DNA of 45,484 bases from Roseisalinus antarcticus (GCF_900172355.1 NZ_FWFZ01000027.1:1-45484), one strand, 5' to 3'; numbered from the stretch's first letter, positions 1 to 8,123 are shown. Notes: generated from the letters alone by a model not told the origin. Numbers and translations are program-made.

Positions 1-175
1 AACCCTGCATGTGGGCCTGTTTAGTGTAACGACGAGATTAGACAGGGACGTCTACGAGATTTTGCGGCGGCATTGTGAAAATCGAGGCCGTAAAATGGGT
101 TGGCAGGGGTTAGGTCACCGATTCAGGAGAATGAGAAATATCCCGCCGCACAATGAACAGTGACCTGTGCTTCGT

Positions 176-1126
176 TTATCCTTCAATCACGATATTGGCA
201 GCGGCGACGCCAAGCCGATAACCCCGGCCGCGCACGGTGACGATCAGTGCCTTGCTCTCGGCATCGGTGAGTCCGGCAGCTTTGAACGCGTCGCGCAACT
301 CGCGGATCAGATCCTTGGCCTCGCGCGCTGTCGTACCCTCGATCTGGAATTGGGAGGCGACCTGATCGCGCGACATCGCCTTTTCCAGCAGGCGCTCGAA
401 CACGGGAAATATCTGGCGCGACAGAATGACGGAGCGACCATCCCATTGAAACTCGGCCGTTGCCCTTCGCACGCGAAGCACGGGCGCCAGCGGGACCGGC
501 ACCAGTGCGGCATCATCAATTGCAGCGCCGAGGGCATTCGAGGCAGGCTTCATCACCTCGAGGGTTTTGATCAGATAAACGCCCGCATCGTAGTGTCGTC
601 GCGCAGCCTCCGCTGGCAAATTCGGTGCGAGGATCGTGATGTACGAGCCCTGCGCCGCCTGGCGCAACGATGCGCCAATGCCGTTGACGGTCAAGGCTGC
701 AGTCTCCAGCGCAAGAAACACTGCGCGCCCCGATGGCGTATCGCCGAGCCGCCAGATCTTCTCCGCCGCCAGCTTTGGGGAAACGCCAAATCCCGCAGCG
801 GCGCCAATCAGGGATGCCAGCGCGTCGGCGCCGATGCGAAACACGCGCATATCGTCCTTCGTGAGATCAATGTCCTGTCGGCGGTCGAGCGGGCATTCAG
901 CCCGAAATCCATCGCCCTCTTTCCGGATCGGCCGAAAGGGCAAACCGCATTCGCAGGCATCGCAGACCTCCCAATCGGTGAGTGGCGCCTGCTCGACGAG
1001 GACACGTTTCGCCAGCAGCCGGTCAAAGACCGGGCCAAAGAAGGGTGCAGCGAGCTCACCCGGAAAGATTGCGTCGTCGCCAGCCTCACTCAGCCGCGTC
1101 AATAACTGCAAAATCGTCTCGGTCAT
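176..1126 (-). CDS. Hypothetical protein with Cys cluster and winged-helix-like C-terminus
   Basis: Predicted 316 aa, not assigned to a family I can name. The N-terminal third has a cysteine cluster (CDACEC near residues 53-58 and another Cys near 78) that could bind zinc. The last ~90 residues, including TVRGRGYRLG, resemble the final wing of an OmpR/PhoB-type winged helix, so DNA binding is plausible. No receiver domain is visible. It starts with ATG inside the 3' end of the upstream 413-aa gene (41-bp overlap), so the two are probably translationally coupled. They lie next to a recombinase operon. The pair could be a cargo or defence module, but nothing in the sequence proves that. The 175 bp downstream of it to the window edge show no gene. 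Confidence 0.7.
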   Translation of the reverse strand: MTETILQLLTRLSEAGDDAIFPGELAAPFFGPVFDRLLAKRVLVEQAPLTDWEVCDACECGLPFRPIRKEGDGFRAECPLDRRQDIDLTKDDMRVFRIGADALASLIGAAAGFGVSPKLAAEKIWRLGDTPSGRAVFLALETAALTVNGIGASLRQAAQGSYITILAPNLPAEAARRHYDAGVYLIKTLEVMKPASNALGAAIDDAALVPVPLAPVLRVRRATAEFQWDGRSVILSRQIFPVFERLLEKAMSRDQVASQFQIEGTTAREAKDLIRELRDAFKAAGLTDAESKALIVTVRGRGYRLGVAAANIVIEG

Positions 1127-2327
1127 TCGTCAGCCCGTTCCGTTCGATCAAGGTCATCACCCGCGCCTCGTGCTGGGTCCGGCGGAACTGCACCACGCCC
1201 GGAGGCCTGATCTTGACCGTCACCTGCGGCTGACGCTTGCCCTCGCCCTTGAACAGGATCCGGAACACGAGCTCGCCCAACCGCCATGCACCGCTGAACG
1301 ACGCCGGCGTGCTGCCGAAATGCCGGAGCGCGTCACCGCCGAGATCCCGCGAGCGCAGCGTGCGCACCACGCGTGGATATCCGTTCTTGCCGGGCGCCAT
1401 CAGATCGGCCGCCGCCTCGATGATCAGCACTTTCTCGATCAGCGGATCATAGGCAGCGTCGAAAGCGAAACCCGGACCGACCTGTTCGACCGGCCGCAGG
1501 GTATAGAGATCCTGCGCGTCGTCGCCGCCGAAGAAGCCGGGCCGTTCCAGAATGATCGATGCGAAAAGTTCCGCGATCTCGGCCTGATGCGCCTTCCGGA
1601 TCCGGGCCAGCCGCAGCATGCCGGTGTTCTCGGAATAACGAAGCACCGCATGGGAAATCTGCCGTACGCTGATGACCCGCTCCTGCTGGCCCTCGACGAC
1701 CGGCATTGTCGAGACCATGGAGCCGTGACTGACCACGAAGTTGATCTCGTCACCGTCTTCGTAGTCCCCCACCCGGCAGTAATCGCCCAGAAACGCGTCA
1801 CGGTACAGCGCGGCGACGGCCGCCCGGAACGCCTCGACCTTTTCCGCCTTCAGATCGATCGCGACGCCGCGTTCCCGCCCGGCATACTCATGCAGGCGAT
1901 CGGCGGTGAGCATCGCCATGTGGTCGGCGGCCGCGTCGAAAAGGTCGGGATGCTCAAGAAACACCCGGACGGCGATATGCTTTGGCTCGTGCCCCTTGTT
2001 GGGCGCGTCCTCGTCGCCGGTCTTCATGTCCGGGAACAAATCGATGCCCTGACGCTTCGCTTGCGTCTGGATGATTTCAAGGCCACGTGCGTCACCCAGC
2101 TCCGCGATGCGGTGCAGATCGCCGCGCAGTCCTTCGGGATAGCTTTCCTCTGCACCGGTCAACAGCGTCTGCAGATCCTCGCGCGCGGCACCTTCCTCCT
2201 GGTCCAGCAGGTCGACGGAAAAGCTTTTGTACTTGCCTTCGTGTCGCGCCAGTAACGGCTTCATCAGAGCGAGATCGATGGTCTTGATGAACCGGGGGTT
2301 CACGAACTTCTTCAAATTGCCAGCCAT
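1086..2327 (-). CDS. Hypothetical 413-aa protein, first gene of a two-gene unit
   Basis: Predicted 413 aa, starting MAGNLKKFVNP. An AAAGGGG-like ribosome binding site lies just upstream of the ATG. It looks soluble, with no signal peptide or membrane segment. The sequence is rich in charged residues and has no nucleotide-binding or nuclease motif I recognise. Its 3' end overlaps the start of the 316-aa gene by 41 bp, which implies an operon. It diverges from the recombinase operon at 2468, leaving about 140 bp between them to hold both promoters; I see no clear -35/-10 there. Function unknown. Confidence 0.7.
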   Translation of the reverse strand: MAGNLKKFVNPRFIKTIDLALMKPLLARHEGKYKSFSVDLLDQEEGAAREDLQTLLTGAEESYPEGLRGDLHRIAELGDARGLEIIQTQAKRQGIDLFPDMKTGDEDAPNKGHEPKHIAVRVFLEHPDLFDAAADHMAMLTADRLHEYAGRERGVAIDLKAEKVEAFRAAVAALYRDAFLGDYCRVGDYEDGDEINFVVSHGSMVSTMPVVEGQQERVISVRQISHAVLRYSENTGMLRLARIRKAHQAEIAELFASIILERPGFFGGDDAQDLYTLRPVEQVGPGFAFDAAYDPLIEKVLIIEAAADLMAPGKNGYPRVVRTLRSRDLGGDALRHFGSTPASFSGAWRLGELVFRILFKGEGKRQPQVTVKIRPPGVVQFRRTQHEARVMTLIERNGLTNDRDDFAVIDAAE

Positions 2328-2467
2328 GACGAATCCCCTTTCTTTCTTGGCCGGTGTTCTTGCTATGTTCTGGCGCGCGATTCTTCAACCTTTGCGGGAT
2401 CGGCCGGGACAGTTTTCGATGCGGGTGAGTAGAGGTCATAGGAGACCACTGACCCAAGGCCCATGTC

Positions 2468-2671
2468 ATGAAACGCCCCAACGCGCTCCCGCCCGACCAG
2501 ATGACCGCCGCCGAACGCCGCGCCGAACTGTGCGGCCTGCTGGCGCTCGGGCTGGTTCGATTGCTTGTGCCGGGTGGGCACGAACTATCTGACGATACTG
2601 GAGAAAGTTGCCTACACTATCCCGACGACCAACGCCGTCATGCAACTCCAACTCACCGGAGAAACGCATGA
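2468..2671 (+). CDS. Small conserved protein opening the DUF2924/recombinase operon
   Basis: Predicted 67 aa. The N-terminal half (MTAAERRAELCGLLALGL around residues 12-29) is a well-formed amphipathic helix of a kind I recall from small proteins placed just before DUF2924 and recombinase genes in Alphaproteobacteria. The stop codon overlaps the start of the DUF2924 gene as ATGA (2668-2671), so the two are probably translated together. No catalytic motif is visible. The overlap and the conserved-looking start support a real gene; function unknown. Confidence 0.6.
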   Translation: MKRPNALPPDQMTAAERRAELCGLLALGLVRLLVPGGHELSDDTGESCLHYPDDQRRHATPTHRRNA

Positions 2672-3123
2672 ACAAGCCCGACCCCATCCCCGCGCGCCTG
2701 GCCTCACTGAAATCCATGTCCGTCACCCAGTTGAAGTCGGAGTGGCAGACGATCTTCGACACAGCGGCACCGAACAACAGCCGAGCGTTCCTCGAGACCC
2801 GGTTGGCCTACCGCATTCAGGAGCTGACGTATGGCGGCCCCGATCATCAAACCCGGCGCATGCTGGACCTTCTGGCCGACGAGGTCGGCGGCACCCTGAC
2901 GCGCAAGAGCCAGATCGCCGATCCTCGAAATCCCGTGGTCGGCACGAGGCTGATCCGCGAATGGAACGGGGTCGAGCACACGATCACGGTCTTGCGGGAC
3001 GGGTTCGAGTGGCAGGGGCGACCCTACAAATCCTTGTCTGCGATTGCGCGGGCGATCACCGGGACGCGCTGGAATGGCTACCGCTTCTTCGGGTTACGCG
3101 AACGAAAGCGGGGGAATGATTGA
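2668..3123 (+). CDS. DUF2924 family protein
   Basis: Predicted 151 aa, using the ATG at 2668 that forms an ATGA overlap with the preceding gene; a longer in-frame extension upstream to 2608 is less likely. The sequence fits DUF2924: an N-terminal helical part with LKSEWQTIF and RLAYRIQEL, then a C-terminal part with VGTRLIREWNG, FEWQGRPYKSLSAIA and ITGTRWNGYRFFGL. That C-terminal segment has the spacing of a small DNA- or RNA-binding fold, but the molecular role of DUF2924 is not established. The stop overlaps the recombinase start (TGATG), so it is likely co-expressed with the recombinase. Confidence 0.85.
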   Translation: MNKPDPIPARLASLKSMSVTQLKSEWQTIFDTAAPNNSRAFLETRLAYRIQELTYGGPDHQTRRMLDLLADEVGGTLTRKSQIADPRNPVVGTRLIREWNGVEHTITVLRDGFEWQGRPYKSLSAIARAITGTRWNGYRFFGLRERKRGND

Positions 3124-4448
3124 TGGATCAACGCGCAACTCCAATTCGCCGCCAGCGCTGCGCTATCTACACGCGCAAATCCTCCGAGGAAGGGCTGGAG
3201 CAGGAATTCAACAGCCTGCACGCCCAGCGAGACGCCTGCGAGGCCTACATCGCCAGCCAGCGCTCCGAGGGCTGGGTGCTGGTCCGCGATCAGTATGACG
3301 ACGGCGGCATCTCGGGCGGGACGCTCGAACGGCCCGGCCTCAAGCAGCTTCTGGCCGACATCGAGGACGGCCTGATCGATGTGGTGGTCGTCTACAAGAT
3401 CGACCGCCTGTCGCGGTCACTGATGGACTTCTCGAAGCTGGTCGAGGTGTTCGACCGGAACGGCGTGACCTTCGTGTCGGTGACGCAGTCCTTCAACACG
3501 ACGACGTCCATGGGGCGGCTGACGCTGAACATCCTGCTCAGCTTCGCCCAGTTCGAGCGTGAGGTCACAGCCGAGCGCATCCGCGACAAGGTCTGCGCCT
3601 CCCGCATGAAGGGCATGTGGATGGGCGGCTATGTCCCGCTCGGGTACGATGTGAAGGACCGCAAACTCGTGGTGAACGAAGAAGAGGCCGCCGCCGTGCG
3701 GGGCATCTTCGAACGGTTCGTCGAGGTCGGCTCAGCGACCGTGCTAGCCCGCGAACTGCGCCGCAAAGGGTTCCGCAACAAGCAGGGAACCTTGGTCGAC
3801 AAGGGATATCTCTACAGGGTGCTGATGAACCGCGTCTATCGCGGCGACGCGGTCCATAAGGGCACGGCCTATCCCGGCGAGCATCAGGCCATCATCAATG
3901 AGCGGCTGTGGGATCAGGTCCATGCCATCTTTCGGGAAAGCCCGCGAAAGCGGGCCAACAACAGTCGCGCGCAAGCGCCTGCGTTGCTCAAGGGGCTGAT
4001 CTTCACGGCCACGGGCGCCGCCATGACTCCGAGCAGCACGAAGAAGGGGGTGCGGCGATACCGGTACTATGTCTCGATGGACGTCATCAAGAATCGGGAA
4101 CCCAGCGATGAGGGCATCCCGCGACGGCTTCCTGCAGACCTCGTGGAAGCGGCAGTGGTGACCGAGTTGCGGCGGGTGATGCGCGCGCCCTCGATCACGG
4201 CACAGGTCATTGCCCATTTGGCGCGCGAGGGTCACGCCTTCGCCGAGGCCGACGTGATTTCCGCGCTGCAGACGTTCGATGACGTCTGGGGCCAGCTGTT
4301 CCCTGCAGAGCAGACCCGGATCGTGCAGTTGCTGGTGCGCCGGGTCACCGTGACGTCCGAGGGGCTGGTGATCGATGTCCGGACCGACGGCGTCTCGGGC
4401 GTCATGCGCGACATGATGGCCCCACGAAAGAAGGTGGCGGCGGAATGA
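3123..4448 (+). CDS. Large serine recombinase (resolvase/invertase family)
   Basis: Site-specific DNA recombinase using a serine nucleophile. From the ATG at 3123 it is 441 aa; a TTG one codon upstream is the alternative. The N-terminal catalytic domain (about 10-155) shows AIYTRKSS, with Ser20 as likely nucleophile, DGGISGGTLERPGL, and KIDRLSRSLMD. A recombinase domain follows (about 165-270, with GYVPLGYDV and GYLYRVLMNRVYRG). The usual zinc-ribbon cysteines are absent: the segment aligned with the first Cys knuckle reads GLIFTATGAAMT. The length is near the short end for large serine recombinases. The start overlaps the DUF2924 stop by one base and the stop overlaps the next gene (ATGA). 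It may mobilise an element here or act as part of a conserved operon; no att sites were identified. Confidence 0.92.
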   Translation: MDQRATPIRRQRCAIYTRKSSEEGLEQEFNSLHAQRDACEAYIASQRSEGWVLVRDQYDDGGISGGTLERPGLKQLLADIEDGLIDVVVVYKIDRLSRSLMDFSKLVEVFDRNGVTFVSVTQSFNTTTSMGRLTLNILLSFAQFEREVTAERIRDKVCASRMKGMWMGGYVPLGYDVKDRKLVVNEEEAAAVRGIFERFVEVGSATVLARELRRKGFRNKQGTLVDKGYLYRVLMNRVYRGDAVHKGTAYPGEHQAIINERLWDQVHAIFRESPRKRANNSRAQAPALLKGLIFTATGAAMTPSSTKKGVRRYRYYVSMDVIKNREPSDEGIPRRLPADLVEAAVVTELRRVMRAPSITAQVIAHLAREGHAFAEADVISALQTFDDVWGQLFPAEQTRIVQLLVRRVTVTSEGLVIDVRTDGVSGVMRDMMAPRKKVAAE

Positions 4449-4828
4449 TAAAACACGACGAGTCCATCCAGATCTTCGTGCCGCTCAAGGTTCGCAAGCA
4501 GAACGGGCGGCCGAAGATCATGCCGCCCGCCACCTATCTGCCCAGCGAAGACCGGACGCAGGATCCGCATATCCTGCGCGCCATCGGCCGGGCGTGGGGC
4601 TGGCGGCGACGCATGGAGGCTGGCGAGTTCAACACGGTCACCGATCTGGCGAAAGCCGTGGGGCTGGCCGAACGCCATGTCAGCCGACAACTGCGGCTCG
4701 CCTATCTCGCGCCGGGGGTCGTCAAGCGCTTGGTTTACAAGCGCGAGGTGCCCGCCGTGACCCTGTTGAAACTGACCGATGTCGCGGCCTTGCCGTGGCA
4801 CGAACAGCCGGAGCGGGTGTTCGAATAG
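4445..4828 (+). CDS. HTH-containing protein, last gene of the recombinase operon
   Basis: Predicted 127 aa; its ATG overlaps the recombinase stop as ATGA. Residues about 55-85 (EFNTVTDLAKAVGLAERHVSRQLRLAYLAP) look like a helix-turn-helix of the kind seen in ParB-like and phage regulatory proteins. The N-terminus (IQIFVPLKVRKQNGRPKI) is basic and basic-hydrophobic. The tight overlap suggests a partner or regulator of the recombinase, perhaps a recombination directionality factor, but that is inference. No family name is given with confidence. Confidence 0.75.
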   Translation: MIKHDESIQIFVPLKVRKQNGRPKIMPPATYLPSEDRTQDPHILRAIGRAWGWRRRMEAGEFNTVTDLAKAVGLAERHVSRQLRLAYLAPGVVKRLVYKREVPAVTLLKLTDVAALPWHEQPERVFE

Positions 4829-4960
4829 TATTTCGAGCATTCTTAGCCACGCGATCACCGTTATTGACCACTCGAACTCGGCAAGCTACCGTGCCCCCTG
4901 ATACGCACGTCGGACTCGTTCGTGGCTGGAGAACAAGAAGAGAGAAATCAGTAAATCAAA

Positions 4961-6031
4961 ATGACTAAACAGCTCAAACTCAACTTTGAAACAGTACAAG
5001 GGCTGTGCGAATTTATCCTGCTCTCTGTCGCCAATGACCCACTTTCCTGGAAGACGGTTGCTGCAGACTTTCTGCAAGAAAGCGGATTTGAAAACTGTGA
5101 TGAGTTCAGGTGGCTATTCTCTCGCTGTATTTTTCAAATGATCGCCGAGAATTGGTTAGCCAAGGAAAATAATGATCCCTTTTATAAGATGGGCCTAACA
5201 TTCAAGGGCGCCACTGTTCTTCGGCATAAAGACGAAATTCGCGCATTCTATGATCGGCACTTTGCATCAATCATTAAAAAGACTGAACAGGCCAAAGCAG
5301 AAGCGCAGGCGAAGCGCGAAAAGCAACTGAAGGCCACTGAAAAGGCGAGGCACAAAGCTGAACGGAAGGCGGAGAAGCAGAACAAGAAAAAGCGAACCGA
5401 AAGGAAGGTCAAGGCTCCCAATCCTTCCAATAGAGCCACAAAGATTGACTTATTTGGTAGTGGCCAGAAGATCCGCGAATCGATACCATCGAAGGATAAC
5501 GACCAGCTGCTCAAGCTGTGGAAGTCAAATACACTTGGCGCAGCTGGCTCTTCCGGCGCGAAGCGTGATCAACACCTTCTAATCGTCCTCGCCATTGAGA
5601 GGGAATGGAAGCGTCGGATACAGGAATTTCCAGAAATAGAGGCCTTTAAATGGCCTTCCACTGATGTCGGATCTGGATCTGGCGGCGGGAATTTTGAACG
5701 CCAGGAAATCAGTTATCTAAAGATCCTCGGGTACACGGTGGGCAAAACTGACGGCCTGCCCGAGTCGTCTAGATGGATGATATTGGATCGATGTTTCTCA
5801 GGGCAACTGCCGCCATACCAGAGCGTCGCCGAGCTAAGGAAATGGGGCGAACCAAAGAGCTCACTAAGATTGAAAAAAATGGCCTATCACATCGCCTCAC
5901 TGGCGAAGAACTTTAAGAAAATGCCATCGCGTGGGTATGACGACGCAATCGCGGACTGGGAGGATGACCTGAAGTACCTATACGATCAGTACTATGTCCG
6001 ATACTTCCGCTTCGCTTGGCCATCCCATTGA
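4961..6031 (+). CDS. AT-richer orphan gene with basic coiled coil
   Basis: Predicted 356 aa. The base composition is visibly more AT-rich than the flanking genes, a sign of transfer. Residues about 100-155 are almost all Lys, Glu, Ala and Arg (KKTEQAKAEAQAKREKQLKA and onward) and should form a charged helix or coiled coil. The C-terminal ~110 residues contain LGYTVG, WMILDRCFSGQLPP, WGEPKSSLRLKKMAYHIA, then DWEDDLKYLYDQYY and a final FRFAWPS. This looks like a compact separate domain; I recall similar C-termini in uncharacterised bacterial proteins but cannot name the family. No nuclease or ATPase motif is evident. It sits between a recombinase operon and a broken DUF3883 gene, consistent with cargo. 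About 130 bp upstream and 160 bp downstream hold no gene. Confidence 0.75.
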   Translation: MTKQLKLNFETVQGLCEFILLSVANDPLSWKTVAADFLQESGFENCDEFRWLFSRCIFQMIAENWLAKENNDPFYKMGLTFKGATVLRHKDEIRAFYDRHFASIIKKTEQAKAEAQAKREKQLKATEKARHKAERKAEKQNKKKRTERKVKAPNPSNRATKIDLFGSGQKIRESIPSKDNDQLLKLWKSNTLGAAGSSGAKRDQHLLIVLAIEREWKRRIQEFPEIEAFKWPSTDVGSGSGGGNFERQEISYLKILGYTVGKTDGLPESSRWMILDRCFSGQLPPYQSVAELRKWGEPKSSLRLKKMAYHIASLAKNFKKMPSRGYDDAIADWEDDLKYLYDQYYVRYFRFAWPSH

Positions 6032-6194
6032 TCACGTTAATCTACATATGGTTGGTCGAGGATGGACATCTCCGCAGTACGTCACCGAGGAGTTGGTCCT
6101 TCATCTTGGGCACAGCACGACAAGCATCTACGACCTGTGCCTCGTCGCGTCTCTGATGTCGGAGTAGCAGTCGATGCGGGTGTTCGACTGAGCC

Positions 6195-6430
6195 TCAGTG
6201 AAAGCTCGCCTGAAACGTCGTCGCGGTCAGCGAAACATGCGCGTCCAGCGGCGGATGCAGTTCGAACGCCTTCGGCTCGCGGGAGAAATTCCACAGCCGG
6301 AACAGACGCCATTCCGACCGCCGCTCCTCGGCCACGGCCAGCTCGTTGCGGCTGATGTGGAAGGGCGTGCGCTCCCATCCATTCGTCGTTTTGACCTCGA
6401 TCAGCCGGGGCAGACCGCCCGCAGGCCTGT
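6195..6430 (-). pseudogene. 3' remnant of DUF3883 gene
   Basis: Reading the minus strand from about 6430 to the stop at 6195-6197 gives PRLIEVKTTNGWERTPFHIS, then RNELAVAEERR, RLWNFSREPKAFEL and TATTFQASFH. This is the characteristic C-terminal core of DUF3883 (a PD-(D/E)XK-like fold by family knowledge). It has no start codon of its own and follows directly on truncated transposase sequence. It continues the protein begun at 6826-7340. About 35 codons of the original gene seem to be missing between the two pieces; that is estimated from recalled family members, not aligned. Confidence 0.8.
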
Positions 6431-6742
6431 CTCGATCCCAAGGCGCAGCCGTCCGGCGATCTGCTCCGGCGTCCAGCCCTCGGCCAATCGGTCCGTGACA
6501 TAGGCGGCGAGCTTCGCATCCGTCTCCAGAACCGCCGCGCGCTGCCGCCGCAGCATGTACGCCCCGTCGGCGACGTGCGGTCGGTACGCGCCGCTGTCGA
6601 GCGCGTTGCGCCCGATCTCGCGCGAGAGGGTCGAAGCCGCCCGACCGAGCGCCCGGCCGATGGCCCGAAGGGACCGGCCGTCGGCCATCAGAGCCGCAAG
6701 CCGATCTCTCTCCTCGGCCGTGAGGTGGTTGTATCCTGACAT
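6401..6742 (-). pseudogene. IS30-family transposase, truncated N-terminal part
   Basis: A 113-aa open frame with the N-terminal helix-turn-helix region of IS30-type transposases: LTAEERDRLAALMADGRSLRAI, then STLSREIGRN, and the second motif YVTDRLAEGWTPEQIAGRL. Full-length members are over 300 aa and continue into a DDE catalytic domain. Here the match ends at about LGIETGLRAVC, where the frame runs into DUF3883 sequence, so the catalytic domain is missing and the protein cannot transpose. Confidence 0.88.
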
Positions 6743-6826
6743 GGCAACACCGTTCTCCGTTTCCAGACAGACGGATACATCATCCGCCCGTGGTGTTGCG
6801 CTTCACGATGGAACTCACCGACCGCA
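6418..6826 (-). mobile_element. Partial IS30-family insertion sequence inside a DUF3883 gene
   Basis: Between the two pieces of the DUF3883 gene lies the left part of an IS30-type element. It includes the transposase start (ATG at 6742) and about 80 bp of upstream sequence with a likely terminal repeat near 6795-6826 (GTGTTGCGCTTCACGATGG). The opposite end of the element and its terminal repeat are gone, deleted together with a little of the host gene. Boundaries are estimates: the right one is where DUF3883 similarity stops (after ARERSALR), the left where transposase similarity stops. Target-site duplication cannot be seen because of the deletion. Confidence 0.75.
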
Positions 6827-7340
6827 GCGCCGACCGCTCACGCGCCAGGACGCGCTCCTCGCCCGCGCGGCCGAGGGCCCGGTTGCGCTCGTCCCGGCCC
6901 GCCACGTCGAACTTGCGGGCGATGTGCAGCATCTGGTCCAGCTCTTGCGGCGGCGGCTGGTTCGACAGCGTCGGTGGCGGGCCGATCCAGATCTGCGCCG
7001 CCTCGCGTAGGCCAGCGGCGGGTCGAAGCCCCGGTTGGCGCCCGAGCCAGGCCGGGTTCAGCGCCAGCCAGCGAGCAACCGCATCGACCAGCGCCATCTG
7101 GAAATTGAAGGCCGGCTTGTAGCCGGGAATCCAGTCCTCGCCGAGCCCTTTCAGAACCGCGCTGATGTTCTGGTGCTTGAACTCGACGGACCCCTCGGAC
7201 CGGTCGTTCAGAAGCGGCAGGAGCGCGCGGCGGTGTTCGGCCTTGCTGTAGCGGCGCGCGGAGATGTCATCGGCGAGCATCGCGAAGTAATCCGCGACGA
7301 TCAGGTCGTTCTCTTCATCCGTCCAAGGCCCGTTCGACAT
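6826..7340 (-). pseudogene. 5' part of DUF3883 gene, interrupted by IS30 remnant
   Basis: The open frame from the ATG at 7340 starts MSNGPWTDEENDLIVADYFA and contains FKHQNISAVLKGLGEDWIPG and ALVDAVARWLA. This is the conserved N-terminal region of a family of alphaproteobacterial proteins that end in DUF3883. It is colinear up to RAGEERVLARERSALR, after which insertion-sequence bases begin and the frame closes at 6780. The C-terminal core is found separately at 6195-6430. The protein is therefore broken. The intact family is predicted to be nuclease-like, so this may be an inactivated defence or restriction-associated gene. Confidence 0.8.
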
Positions 7341-8017
7341 TGCGCCAGGCTATGGGCACGAAGTCTGTTTGTCATCAGAGACTTCCGGCAGCGTCCTGGC
7401 TCGCTTCGAACGTTGCCGCCTGACTTCGGGATCGGCCGCCACGGAGCCGTCCTTCTGACCGCCCTGGGCCTTCGTGTCGGTCTCCGCCACCGGATTATTT
7501 CGCGAACGGGGCGAACCTATGAACACGGCAACCCATTGAAAATGCGAGGATGTTTTACGCCGTCCTGTGGCCGTCGAGGGGCGCTCGAAGAGAGACGCAG
7601 GCCATTCGGAGACCCATTCCGCGTCAAGCGTACAGTCTCCGAAGGGCGGATGGCCCTGCCAACGCCCTTTGAACCAAAAAGAAAAAAGGCCCGCGTGAGG
7701 GCCTCGTTTCGGGTTCGCGATGTGCAAGTGGCGGAGCGGACGCGACCTCCGTCGAACCTTATCCGGCCCGTAAGATATTGATGTTATTTTATTATCTATT
7801 TCGGCGCCGAATATTGCCGTCTCTTCCTCATCAAGCTCGGCAATGATGCAGTTTGCGGTGGAGCCCCCTCCATCAACATGGACATCGACACCATCAGCTT
7901 GGCACAGGTAGTGGCCGTTAAAGGAGAATTTGCATCGACCTCATCTCTATCGCCCAACATGTCTCCTCCAGCCAATCGATTTGACTTGCTGCGCCCTTGG
8001 AGATAAGAATCTTTTAT
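7341..8017. other. Non-coding interval upstream of the thiamine operon
   Basis: No convincing gene is present. Open frames here run through a terminator and through the riboswitch. Within it, 7595-7680 on the plus strand contains nested complementary segments: CGGAGAC near 7607 with GTCTCCG near 7636, an outer GGCCAT/ATGGCC pair, and a competing AAGGGCG/CGCCCTT pair. A terminator hairpin follows at 7687-7704. This could be a small structured RNA, but the pairing could also be chance in GC-rich DNA. A Shine-Dalgarno-like GGAGGAG precedes a possible 54-codon minus-strand frame ending at 7796, which I do not call as a gene. Confidence 0.5.
7687..7704 (-). terminator. Rho-independent terminator
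   Basis: Perfect 6-bp stem AGGCCC / GGGCCT with a 6-nt loop. On the minus strand it is followed by a run of Ts (the As at 7679-7687 on plus), giving a classic intrinsic terminator for minus-strand transcripts; on the plus strand the tail is only CGTTTC. Which transcript it ends is unclear, because no gene is called immediately upstream on either strand. Confidence 0.7.
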
Positions 8018-8098
8018 CCGTTGGGGTGCCGTAAAGGCTGAGAGGCGAAAGCCGACCCATCGAACCTGATCCGGGTCATGCCGGCGTAGGGAACGGAG
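8018..8098 (+). promoter_or_regulatory. TPP riboswitch (THI element)
   Basis: The conserved core is present in order: GGGGTGCC, CTGAGA, GACCC, GAACCTGATCCGGGTCATGC, and CGTAGGGAA. The flanks TCCGTT (8018-8023) and AACGGA (8093-8098) are exact complements and form stem P1. By established knowledge this aptamer binds thiamine pyrophosphate and lowers expression of the downstream genes. It lies about 60 nt before thiD and should control the whole thi operon. Confidence 0.96.
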
Positions 8099-8100
8099 CA

Positions 8101-8123
8101 AAGCTGTGGCAATCGCAGCTTTT
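8101..8123 (+). terminator. Hairpin with short T tract after the TPP riboswitch
   Basis: AAGCTG and CAGCTT pair across a 9-nt loop and are followed by TTTTC. Its position, directly after P1 of the riboswitch and before thiD, fits an expression platform acting as an intrinsic terminator. The T tract is short, so control of translation initiation instead is possible. Confidence 0.5.

Noticed and set aside
167-1105. Long plus-strand open frame opposite the 316-aa gene
   Set aside because: Antisense shadow; the minus frame has a better N-terminus, a winged-helix-like end and overlap with its partner gene.
7350-7727. Minus-strand open frame of 125 codons
   Set aside because: It reads through the perfect terminator hairpin at 7687-7704 and has no recognisable protein features.
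7720-7800. Possible tRNA or attachment-site remnant
   Set aside because: No cloverleaf and no conserved T-loop/CCA end could be built.
7796-8101. Minus-strand open frame before the thiamine operon
   Set aside because: It covers the TPP riboswitch antisense. A shorter frame ending at 7796 has a GGAGGAG site, but the protein looks random.
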